Below are positions 1-6,040 of a stretch of 9,163 bases of DNA, piece after piece; the first letter of the stretch is position 1; every line of letters starts with the position of its first letter. Under the pieces are notes generated by a model. The model did no database searches. It saw only the letters and a list, made by a program, of their open reading frames with translations, and was not told the DNA's origin. The position numbers and the translations under genes are program-made. The DNA is from Clostridiales bacterium (GTDB lineage Bacteria; Bacillota; Clostridia; Tissierellales; Sedimentibacteraceae), in the NCBI GenBank assembly GCA_003457065.1, contig DMJQ01000182.1, positions 1 through 9,163 on the forward strand. The letters are read 5' to 3'.

Positions 1-159
1 AGAGCGGGCATTAAAAAAGTAGTGCTGAGTACCAAGAACAAGCCTGACGTTTCAAAAATAGAGCCGAAGATTATCCGCTTCATGGAAATTGTATACGCTG
101 ACAGAATAGAAGATGTGGTTAAGCATGCAATAAAAATGCCGGAGACAGTCAGTAAATAA
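1..159 (+). CDS. lon: Lon-type ATP-dependent protease, C-terminal end (5' truncated)
   Basis: The first 52 codons of the window stay open and end at TAA 157-159. They begin RAGIKKVVLSTKN and continue to EDVVKHAIKM. This matches the end of the Lon protease domain, where a conserved H-R-A-G-I-K-x-V-I-L-P stretch is followed by a helix ending near the C-terminus (family knowledge). The catalytic Ser-Lys dyad would lie upstream of the window, so activity cannot be judged. Lon degrades misfolded and regulatory proteins in the cytoplasm. The next gene is engB, and lon followed by engB (ysxC) is a recurring Firmicutes order, which supports the call. The tail is slightly divergent: where Lon often has a D-I-P near this point, this protein reads KIEPKII. 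A Lon paralogue such as LonB cannot be excluded from 52 residues. Confidence 0.82.
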   Translation, partial: RAGIKKVVLSTKNKPDVSKIEPKIIRFMEIVYADRIEDVVKHAIKMPETVSK

Positions 160-215
160 AAAAATAACAGCAGCAAAAGCATAGATTAGCTATAGGGAAG
201 CAATGGATACAATGA

Positions 216-250
216 CAATGCCGGTAATGATTTGTCATTCCGGAATATTG
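216..250 (+). other. Hairpin-forming element between lon and engB
   Basis: The 150-base gap between lon and engB holds two mutually exclusive foldings. In one, CCGG 221-224 plus AATGA 226-230 pairs with TCATT 235-239 plus CCGG 240-243 around a 4-base loop, with one bulged T. This stem can extend through CAAT 216-219 with ATTG 247-250. In the other, AATGACAA 211-218 pairs with TTGTCATT 232-239. No T-run follows, so it does not look like an intrinsic terminator. A role in mRNA processing or uncoupling of lon and engB is speculation. Confidence 0.4.
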
Positions 251-309
251 CAAATTTATCAATTGCTTGCCTGCCTATCAACGGCATAAGCTGTTAAAGA
301 GAGGTATAT

Positions 310-909
310 ATGATAATACGAAAAGCAGAATTGCTTATTACGGCTGCATGGAAAGAGCAGTATCCGGACACAGAGGTTCCGGAAATTGCGTTTGTGGGAA
401 AATCAAATGTGGGGAAATCATCAATGATCAATGCCCTCGTAAACAGAAAAAGTCTTGCAAGAACAAGTTCACAGCCGGGAAAAACACAGACGATCAATTT
501 TTATAATATAAACGACGCGCTTAATTTTGTTGACCTGCCAGGATACGGATATGCAAAGGCGTCAAAGACTTCACTGGATAAATGGGCAAAAATGATAGAT
601 ACCTATCTGCACGAAAGGAAGCAGCTTAAAGAAGTTATTATGCTTGTGGATATAAGACATGAGCCGGGAAAAAATGACCTGCAAATGTATGAATGGATTA
701 AAAGCTGCGGGTTTACCGGGTATGTCATAGGTGCTAAGGCAGATAAATTATCAAATTCTCAGCAGATCAGAAGCATTGCCGCTATTAAAAAAACATTGGG
801 TATTAAGGAGAACGGTATGGTTATTCCGTTTTCGTCCGTTTCAAAATCGGGCACAGAAGAAATATGGAACCTTATTGAGCGATTAATAGGTTTTGAAGAA
901 CAAAAATAA
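310..909 (+). CDS. engB: Ribosome-biogenesis GTPase EngB (YsxC/YihA)
   Basis: This protein of 199 residues belongs to the TRAFAC GTPase family EngB/YsxC, which helps assemble the large ribosomal subunit. The G motifs are visible: G1 (Walker A) GKSNVGKS at 30-37, followed by the family signature TSSQPGKTQTINFY (52-65) containing the switch I Thr; G3 DLPG at 75-78, continuing into YGYAKAS; G4 as AKADK at 142-146, where most members read TKADK; and a G5-like FSS near residue 175. Length is normal for the family (about 195-210). The ATG at 310 is preceded by AAAGAGAGG (296-304) with a 5-base spacer and fits the family N-terminus, which begins just before a short helix and the VPEIAFVGKSN strand. 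It lies downstream of lon in a common Firmicutes arrangement. Nothing looks damaged. Confidence 0.97.
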   Translation: MIIRKAELLITAAWKEQYPDTEVPEIAFVGKSNVGKSSMINALVNRKSLARTSSQPGKTQTINFYNINDALNFVDLPGYGYAKASKTSLDKWAKMIDTYLHERKQLKEVIMLVDIRHEPGKNDLQMYEWIKSCGFTGYVIGAKADKLSNSQQIRSIAAIKKTLGIKENGMVIPFSSVSKSGTEEIWNLIERLIGFEEQK

Positions 910-946
910 TTAAATTAAATTTATCCATGACAATTGATATACGGGA

Positions 947-971
947 GTTTAAAGGCTTAAAATCAGGGTAT
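947..971 (+). promoter_or_regulatory. Candidate alternative-sigma promoter (sigma-B/F/G type)
   Basis: GTTTAA at 947-952 and GGGTAT at 966-971 are separated by 13 bases. This matches the Bacillus sigma-B consensus (GTTTAA, spacer of about 12-15, GGGTAT) at every core position, and partly matches the related sigma-F/G pattern. Transcription would start near 977-979, only a few bases before the GGAGG at 985-989. A sigma-A reading here (TTTAAA, 15 bases, TATATT) is poorer. The organism's sigma factors are unknown, so the sigma assignment is inference. Confidence 0.42.
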
Positions 972-996
972 ATTAATTATAACTGGAGGAATTGTG

Positions 997-1383
997 ATGG
1001 ATTATAAAATTGAAAAGAAGGTCCATAGCGACATAGGCGGAATTAAGAATATTGTTGAAGAAATTCTGCTGAATATCAGGGACATCATAAATGAAAATAC
1101 TTATTTTAACACGAAATTAATTTTGTACGAGCTGATAATAAATGGCGTGTTGCATGGAAATCAACAGGATGCAAACAAACAGATAAGTATTAATCTGATT
1201 ATAAATAAATCATGCGTTATTATAGAAGTGACAGATGAGGGAGCAGGAATAACATACAAGCACAAAGCATTCGGCGACTATGATTTTTGTGAATCAGGGC
1301 GAGGGCTCATGCTGGTGGAAGGTCTGTCCGATAAGTTTGAAATTGACGGGAACAGGGTAACATGCATACAATATCTAAAATAA
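997..1383 (+). CDS. RsbW/SpoIIAB-like ATP-binding protein (GHKL, possible anti-sigma factor)
   Basis: A protein of 128 residues that consists of a single HATPase_c (GHKL) domain. The N box is YELIINGVLHGN, with E45, N49 and H53. The G1 box is DEGAGI at 80-85, and the G2 box is the Gly-Arg-Gly-Leu of ESGRGLMLVEGLSD near 99-112. This layout and length are those of the RsbW/SpoIIAB serine kinase/anti-sigma family, in which the protein binds a sigma factor and phosphorylates an STAS-domain antagonist. Neither a sigma factor nor an STAS partner is encoded beside it in this window, so it is an orphan here and its target is unknown. GGAGG at 985-989 lies 7 bases before the ATG at 997, which I prefer over the GTG at 994 (4 bases). 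A sigma-B/F/G-like promoter directly upstream hints at autoregulation. A role in other GHKL phospho-signalling is possible. Confidence 0.88.
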   Translation: MDYKIEKKVHSDIGGIKNIVEEILLNIRDIINENTYFNTKLILYELIINGVLHGNQQDANKQISINLIINKSCVIIEVTDEGAGITYKHKAFGDYDFCESGRGLMLVEGLSDKFEIDGNRVTCIQYLK

Positions 1384-1385
1384 CC

Positions 1386-1415
1386 GTTTAAAGTCAATAT
1401 ATTTTTTGGTATAAT
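1386..1415 (+). promoter_or_regulatory. Promoter for the helicase-aminotransferase gene
   Basis: A perfect TATAAT at 1410-1415 lies 17 bases after TTTAAA (1387-1392), which gives a reasonable sigma-A promoter. The same DNA also reads GTTTAA (1386-1391), 15 bases, TGGTAT (1407-1412), one mismatch from the sigma-B consensus, so dual recognition is possible. Transcription would start around 1421, at the first arm of the leader hairpin. Confidence 0.55.
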
Positions 1416-1420
1416 AGACA

Positions 1421-1457
1421 CTGCCCGGTGTTTATTTTTTTGTCTGCCTACCGGCAG
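1421..1457 (+). other. Leader hairpin with two alternative pairings
   Basis: ACCGGCAG at 1450-1457 can pair with CTGCCCGGT at 1421-1429 (8 bp with one bulged C, across a T-rich loop). Alternatively GGCAG at 1453-1457 pairs with the nearer CTGCC at 1444-1448 around a 4-base loop. The two pairings share the 3' arm and exclude each other. The element sits at the predicted 5' end of the transcript and just before a GGGAG sequence at 1461-1465. It may protect the mRNA 5' end or tune translation; this is inference. Confidence 0.4.
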
Positions 1458-1502
1458 CAAGGGAGCAATGGTGAATTTCGTGTTGCCTTACCCACGATTA
1501 TT

Positions 1503-1507
1503 AGGAG
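1503..1507 (+). promoter_or_regulatory. Ribosome binding site that decides the helicase start
   Basis: AGGAG lies 5 bases before the ATG at 1513. A competing upstream site, AAGGGAG (1459-1465), precedes an in-frame ATG at 1468 (2-base spacer) and GTG at 1471 (5-base spacer), which would add about 15 residues. The 1513 start is preferred because the protein then opens directly with the conserved-looking IKLSVRELVEFV segment. Confidence 0.6.
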
Positions 1508-1512
1508 ATATT

Positions 1513-4500
1513 ATGGATAACATTAAGCTTTCAGTGAGAGAATTAGTAGAATTTGTATACAAGAGCGGAGACATTAACTCAAAAGCAGCCAGTGCCGCCA
1601 GAGCTTTGGAAGGAATCAAGGCTCATAAATTTTTGCAGTCTCAGATGGGTGAAAGTTATAAGAAGGAATTTTATTTAAAAAGAGAATTTGAGCTTAATGA
1701 CATATTATTTATAATCGAAGGAAGAGCTGACGGCATAATAACGGAAAACGGAGAAACAACAGTTGATGAAATCAAATCCACATATACGGATCTGGATTTG
1801 GTGGAAGACGGATACAACATGGCTCACATAGCTCAGGCAAAGTGCTATGCGTATATATACGGGCTTGATAACGACCTGAATGAGCTGAAGGTACAGCTGA
1901 GATATTTCAATATTGATACAGGCAGGACGAAGACCATATCTTACAAATATACCATGACTGAGCTGGAGTTGTTTTTTTATGATTTGTTAAATATGTATGT
2001 AGACTGGGCAGAAACCATTATAAATCTGCGAAAAGAAAGAGAAGATACTGTTGAGAAACTGGAGTTCCCATTTAATGAATACAGGGAAGGCCAGAGAAAA
2101 TTTTCCGTAGCTGTCTTTCGTACAATCCAGGAAGGGAAACACCTGTTTGCACAGGCGCCCACCGGCGTGGGCAAGACAATATCCGTCTTGTTTCCTGCAA
2201 TAAAGTCACTGAACTATAAAAATAATTCAAAAATATATTATCTTACGGCTAAATCGTCGACTAAGGACATAGCATTCGATACCGTGAAACTTATGGCTGA
2301 AAAAGGTTTGAAACTAAGGACAACGGTTATTACAGCCAAGGAAAAAACTTGTTTTATGGATGAAGCAAAATGCGAGCCGGAATATTGCCCCTATGCTATG
2401 GGATATTATGACAAGCTCAATACGCCGCTTAAACGCGCGATAAAAAATGACTGCCTATATGACAGGGATTACATAGAGAACATGGGAAGGACCCATGAAA
2501 TATGCCCTTTTGAGCTGAGTCTGGACCTTGCATATATGTCAGATGCCGTAATATGTGATTACAACTACTATTTTGACCCCAGAGTCGCACTACAGAGAGA
2601 CGATGTGTTCAAGAACAACAATGACATACTCCTGGTGGATGAAGCCCACAACCTGGAAGATCGAACAAGGAGCATGTATTCGCCTGAACTTGTCAAGGAA
2701 GAAATTTATGCTCTATATAAAATCATGCAGCCGATAAATAAAAAGATAAGCAGAAGTTTATCTGACATCAATAAAAAATTCATCGAAATAAAAAAGAGCT
2801 CTGATGAGCCGTTCATATTTGATGACGAACCTTCGGAGCTTATAAATTCACTTATGAAATTTGCTGCGCTGGCAGAAGAATACATAAATGACAAAAAGAA
2901 CGAGAATGTGCCGGATGAGCTTGTGGACATTTACTTCAAGAGCACTTTCTTCATAAAAATTTCTGAAATAGCCGATAATAATTTTTGCTACTACGCAGAT
3001 CCTGCGGCAAAAAGAACGATGGTTAAATTGTTTTTGGTCGATCCGTCCGATATATTGAAAGAAATATTAAAAAGTGCGTGGTCAGCTGTATTTTTTTCCG
3101 CCACCTTCACACCTTTGAAATATTTCAGATACATGCTGGGGGGAGAAAAAGACGACTATATACTGAAAATTAAATCTCCATTTGAAGAAAGCAATCTGAA
3201 ACTGATGATTACAGAAAACATATCAATGAAATATGCGGTGCGTGACGCCAACATTGAAGCTTCATGCAGATATATCAACGAAGTCATCAGCCGGAGATTA
3301 GGAAACTACATGGTGTTTTTTCCGTCATACAGCTTCATGGAAAAAACATATGAAGTTTATGAACAGCTTTACGACACTTCAAATATTATTTTTCAAAAAC
3401 AGGGAATCGATGAAGAGGAGCAGAAAATAATTACCGACAAATTCAAAACCGAAACAGGCGTAGTTCTTTTCACAGTTGTTGGAGGTATTTTCTCGGAAGG
3501 AATAGATTTGCCCCTTGAAAAATTAATAGGTGCGGTTATAATAGGAACTGGAATACCGCAGATTTCTTTTGAAAGAAATATCATCAGGAATTTTTTTGAT
3601 GATAAATTTAATTCCGGATATGATTTTGCATACAAGTATCCCGGATTTAACAAAATTCTGCAGTCAGCCGGAAGAGTAATCAGAACAGAAAGCGACAGAG
3701 GAGTTGTTCTGCTCATTGATTCAAGACTTTGTCAGATGACGTACCTGAGACTTTTTCCCGATCATTGGAAACATTGCATAAAAATAAAAAGCGCAGAAGA
3801 AATCAGAAATGAAATATCTTTATTCTGGAGGAAAATTAAAATGAACATAGTGTCCGAAAAAAATGTAAACAACGGCAGAATAATTTCCAAAGAACAACTG
3901 GAGAGTCTGCTGTATGCAGATAACGCAAAAATATATGAAGTGATACGAGTTATAAACAAAAGACCTGTATTTCTTAAAGAGCATTTTGACCGCATGAAGG
4001 AAAGCATTAATTTAAGTGGTACGGAAGGTGAACTTAATTTTGACGATTATAAAAATTCGGTTGAGCTTTTAATCGACGAAAATGAATTTGAAAACTGCAA
4101 TATAAGAGTTTCATATTACTACAACATGGGAGAAGTGGTTCTGTTTTATTTCATAGAAAGTCACTATCCGTCAGAGGAACAGTTTAAGACAGGTGTACAT
4201 ACGGTAACGGCAAAGGTTCAGAGAAACAATCCCAATGTAAAGGCATTTCAAAAGGACTTCAAGGAAAGAGTTCAACAGATAATGGATGAAAATAGCGCAT
4301 TTGAAGCAATATTAATAAATGACGATGATACTGTAAGCGAGGGAAGCAGGTCGAATATATTTTTTGTTAAAGGCGGCAGGCTTGTAACCTCTCCTGATTC
4401 GGCGGTCCTTCTTGGTGTAACAAGAAGCAAGGTAATCGAAGTGTGTGAAAATAACGGAATAGAAGTAGAAAAAAGAGTTGTTGATTTTAAAGAGCTCGAC

Positions 4501-4650
4501 AGCTTTGACGGAGCATTTATAACGGGAACATCCAATGATGTGCTGCCCATCAGAACTATTGATGATAGAATTTATAATTCAACTGAAAACGAAGTGGTGA
4601 GTAAAGCTTATGAATTGTATATAAATGAAGTAAGGAAAGAGATAGAATGA
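1513..4650 (+). CDS. Fusion: PD-(D/E)XK nuclease, DinG/XPD-type Fe-S helicase, class IV aminotransferase
   Basis: The protein has 1045 residues when started at ATG 1513. Residues 1-180 look like a RecB/Cas4-type nuclease: D73 in GRADG, E86-I-K88 in VDEIKS, and a Q108xxxY112 motif. Residues 190-776 are an XPD/DinG superfamily 2 helicase: Walker A APTGVGKT 215-222, DEAH 376-379, SAT 529-531, GGIFSEGIDLP from 657, and motif VI QSAGRVIR 717-724. Cysteines 280, 287, 292 and 331 lie between Walker A and DEAH and are the probable [4Fe-4S] ligands. Such enzymes unwind DNA 5' to 3', probably for repair. Residues 777-1045 are a complete class IV PLP aminotransferase or lyase, with likely catalytic K910 (NPNVKAF), E943 in SEGSRSNIFFV, and the phosphate-binding LLGVTR. 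The substrate is unknown; D-amino acid or branched-chain aminotransferase, or ADC lyase, are the options. The helicase part ends at FWRK, the usual end of this helicase family, with no linker before the aminotransferase Met. Confidence 0.92.
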   Translation: MDNIKLSVRELVEFVYKSGDINSKAASAARALEGIKAHKFLQSQMGESYKKEFYLKREFELNDILFIIEGRADGIITENGETTVDEIKSTYTDLDLVEDGYNMAHIAQAKCYAYIYGLDNDLNELKVQLRYFNIDTGRTKTISYKYTMTELELFFYDLLNMYVDWAETIINLRKEREDTVEKLEFPFNEYREGQRKFSVAVFRTIQEGKHLFAQAPTGVGKTISVLFPAIKSLNYKNNSKIYYLTAKSSTKDIAFDTVKLMAEKGLKLRTTVITAKEKTCFMDEAKCEPEYCPYAMGYYDKLNTPLKRAIKNDCLYDRDYIENMGRTHEICPFELSLDLAYMSDAVICDYNYYFDPRVALQRDDVFKNNNDILLVDEAHNLEDRTRSMYSPELVKEEIYALYKIMQPINKKISRSLSDINKKFIEIKKSSDEPFIFDDEPSELINSLMKFAALAEEYINDKKNENVPDELVDIYFKSTFFIKISEIADNNFCYYADPAAKRTMVKLFLVDPSDILKEILKSAWSAVFFSATFTPLKYFRYMLGGEKDDYILKIKSPFEESNLKLMITENISMKYAVRDANIEASCRYINEVISRRLGNYMVFFPSYSFMEKTYEVYEQLYDTSNIIFQKQGIDEEEQKIITDKFKTETGVVLFTVVGGIFSEGIDLPLEKLIGAVIIGTGIPQISFERNIIRNFFDDKFNSGYDFAYKYPGFNKILQSAGRVIRTESDRGVVLLIDSRLCQMTYLRLFPDHWKHCIKIKSAEEIRNEISLFWRKIKMNIVSEKNVNNGRIISKEQLESLLYADNAKIYEVIRVINKRPVFLKEHFDRMKESINLSGTEGELNFDDYKNSVELLIDENEFENCNIRVSYYYNMGEVVLFYFIESHYPSEEQFKTGVHTVTAKVQRNNPNVKAFQKDFKERVQQIMDENSAFEAILINDDDTVSEGSRSNIFFVKGGRLVTSPDSAVLLGVTRSKVIEVCENNGIEVEKRVVDFKELDSFDGAFITGTSNDVLPIRTIDDRIYNSTENEVVSKAYELYINEVRKEIE
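3827..3843 (+). promoter_or_regulatory. Internal ribosome binding site and ATG at the fusion junction
   Basis: GGAGG at 3827-3831 is followed after 9 bases by ATG 3841-3843, in frame inside the fusion gene, exactly where the class IV aminotransferase domain begins (MNIVSEKN). Translation from here would give a free aminotransferase of 269 residues, a full-length class IV enzyme, with catalytic Lys at 134 and PLP-binding Glu at 167. The site is as good as those of neighbouring genes (serA has GGAGG with a 10-base spacer). It is probably the original start codon of a once separate gene and may still be used. Confidence 0.6.
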
Positions 4651-4674
4651 TAAAAAGACTCTGAAAATGGGATT

Positions 4675-4715
4675 AGGCCATAAAACACAAAAATGGCCTG
4701 ATGGCCATTGTTGTG
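4675..4715 (+). other. Competing hairpins in the leader of the cysteine desulfurase gene
   Basis: The 223-base gap 4651-4873 holds no convincing gene. Within it, AATGGCC (4692-4698) pairs with GGCCATT (4703-4709) around TGAT, extended by CACAA (4686-4690) with TTGTG (4711-4715): 12 bp with one mismatch. An overlapping pairing, AGGCCAT (4675-4681) with ATGGCCT (4693-4699), uses the same central bases and excludes the first. No T-run follows, so it is not a standard terminator. It resembles a switchable leader, or it may simply be the 3' end of the helicase transcript. I recognise no known riboswitch motif. Confidence 0.45.
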
Positions 4716-4756
4716 AAGCATTAATATGCATAAAAGGGGTATTGGGAATATATTTT

Positions 4757-4776
4757 GGTTATCGGGGGGGATAACC
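4757..4776 (+). other. Hairpin with an all-G loop, possible weak terminator
   Basis: GGTTATC (4757-4763) and GATAACC (4770-4776) are perfect inverted arms enclosing six G residues, so the DNA carries a run of seven G (4764-4770) in otherwise AT-rich sequence. TTTAATTATTAT follows, a broken T-tract that might permit weak termination after the helicase-aminotransferase gene. Confidence 0.4.
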
Positions 4777-4873
4777 TTTAATTATTATAACAAACGTAAA
4801 GTGATAATGCAAGCTTTTTTTACAAAATTTTTAAGTAGCAGAAAAATGTAACAATTTAACATGAGAGGTGCTT

Positions 4874-6019
4874 ATGGAAGTTTATTTAGATAACAGCGCT
4901 ACAACAAAGGTTAGAGCTGAAGTTTTAAAGCAGATAATAGACGTAAACGAAAATTTTTATGGGAATCCGTCTTCTCTGCACAGGATGGGTCTTCAGATAG
5001 AAAAGAGGATACAGGAGGCAAGAAAATCGGCTGCAAAAATAATTAAGGCAAAGCCCGAGGAAATTTATTTTACCGGCGGAGGTACAGAAAGTAACAACAT
5101 TGCCATTATGGGGCATTTATCAAATGCCGACAGAAAGCATAACATTATTACCACAAAAATAGAACATCCGTCTGTATACAATGTATTCAATCATTTCAAG
5201 GATAAAGCAGAAGTCAGATTTTTAGAATCGGACGGAATGGGAAGAGTGGACCTGGACTGTTTAAAGAGCATTGTGGACGAAAATACACTGCTTGTATCAG
5301 TTATGCATGTAAACAATGAAATAGGTATTGTGCAGGATTTAGAAAAAATAACAAAAATCGTAAAAGATAAAAATAAAGGTACAAAAATTCATGTGGATGC
5401 GGTACAATCATATGGGAAAATAAAAATTGATGTAAATAAACTGCCTGTTGATACCATTTCGTTCAGCAGCCACAAAATACACGGCCCCAAGGGCGTCGGA
5501 GGATTGTTCGTGCGTTCGGGCATAAGACTCAATCCCGTTACCTTCGGAGGCGGGCAGGAGAGAGCTGTGCGACCGGGCACGGAAAATACTCCGGGTATCG
5601 TAGGATTTGGCGAAGCATGTGAACTTGTTTACAGCAATTTCAAAGAAGAAAATGACAAGTTATATGAACTCAAAAAGCTTTATGCCAAAAGACTATCAGA
5701 AGAAATAGCAGACATTAAAATAAACAGCTCAATGGAAGAAGACGGAGCACCGCACATATTGAATGTTTCATTTAAGAATGTCCGCGGTGAGGTGCTGGTT
5801 CACTACCTGGAACAAAAGGGAATTTATGTTTCCACAGGTTCGGCATGTTCATCAAAAGCCAAAAACAACAGGATTCTGGATGCTGTAAATTTAGACAGGG
5901 AGTATGTTGACGGCACAATACGAATAAGTCTCGGCTATTTTAACAGTTCTGATGAAGTGGAATATGTGGTTGAAAATATTAAGCAGTCGGTTAATGATAT
6001 CAGGAAAATTATGAAGTGA
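4874..6019 (+). CDS. Cysteine desulfurase (IscS/NifS family, ThiI partner)
   Basis: A PLP-dependent class V enzyme of 381 residues that removes sulfur from L-cysteine, giving alanine and an enzyme persulfide. It opens with the family signature YLDNSATTK. The PLP-binding lysine is K201 in SSHKIHGPKG, and the catalytic cysteine is C325 in STGSACSS, close to the position in E. coli IscS. GNPSSLH (residues 32-38) and the GGGQERAVRPGTENTP segment are also typical. ATG 4874 follows GAGAGG (4863-4868) by 5 bases; an in-frame GTG at 4868 lies inside that site and is unlikely to be the start. The gene ends 21 bases before thiI, so the two are almost certainly co-transcribed. By analogy with Bacillus NifZ, it probably supplies sulfur to ThiI for tRNA 4-thiouridine; a wider role in Fe-S assembly cannot be excluded. 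The ACSS loop separates it from SerC-type class V aminotransferases. Confidence 0.95.
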   Translation: MEVYLDNSATTKVRAEVLKQIIDVNENFYGNPSSLHRMGLQIEKRIQEARKSAAKIIKAKPEEIYFTGGGTESNNIAIMGHLSNADRKHNIITTKIEHPSVYNVFNHFKDKAEVRFLESDGMGRVDLDCLKSIVDENTLLVSVMHVNNEIGIVQDLEKITKIVKDKNKGTKIHVDAVQSYGKIKIDVNKLPVDTISFSSHKIHGPKGVGGLFVRSGIRLNPVTFGGGQERAVRPGTENTPGIVGFGEACELVYSNFKEENDKLYELKKLYAKRLSEEIADIKINSSMEEDGAPHILNVSFKNVRGEVLVHYLEQKGIYVSTGSACSSKAKNNRILDAVNLDREYVDGTIRISLGYFNSSDEVEYVVENIKQSVNDIRKIMK

Positions 6020-6020
6020 G

Positions 6021-6026
6021 AAAGGA
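6021..6026 (+). promoter_or_regulatory. Unusually distant ribosome binding site of thiI
   Basis: AAAGGA is the only Shine-Dalgarno-like sequence before thiI, and it ends 14 bases from the ATG at 6041. An in-frame TAA at 6035-6037 rules out an upstream start in this frame. Initiation may therefore be weak, or may depend on ribosomes finishing the desulfurase gene (stop 6017-6019). Confidence 0.45.
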
Positions 6027-6040
6027 TAATATAATAATAT

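Noticed and set aside
232..261. Possible engB promoter with TTGTCA as the -35
   Set aside because: No acceptable -10 hexamer lies 16-18 bases downstream, and the TTGTCA is part of the hairpin.
267..506. ORF of 79 codons on the + strand overlapping the start of engB
   Set aside because: It runs out of frame through the EngB GTPase motifs, resembles no protein family I recognise, and its start lacks a ribosome binding site. It is a shadow.
4651..4873. Known riboswitch or T-box in the desulfurase leader
   Set aside because: I see no T-box AGGGTGGNACC sequence and no recognisable TPP, SAM or cobalamin core motifs. Only generic competing hairpins are visible.
4874..6019. SerC-like phosphoserine aminotransferase, given serA downstream
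   Set aside because: The catalytic Cys loop (STGSACSS) and NSATTK start are those of cysteine desulfurases, and the gene is paired with thiI. A terminator separates it from serA.
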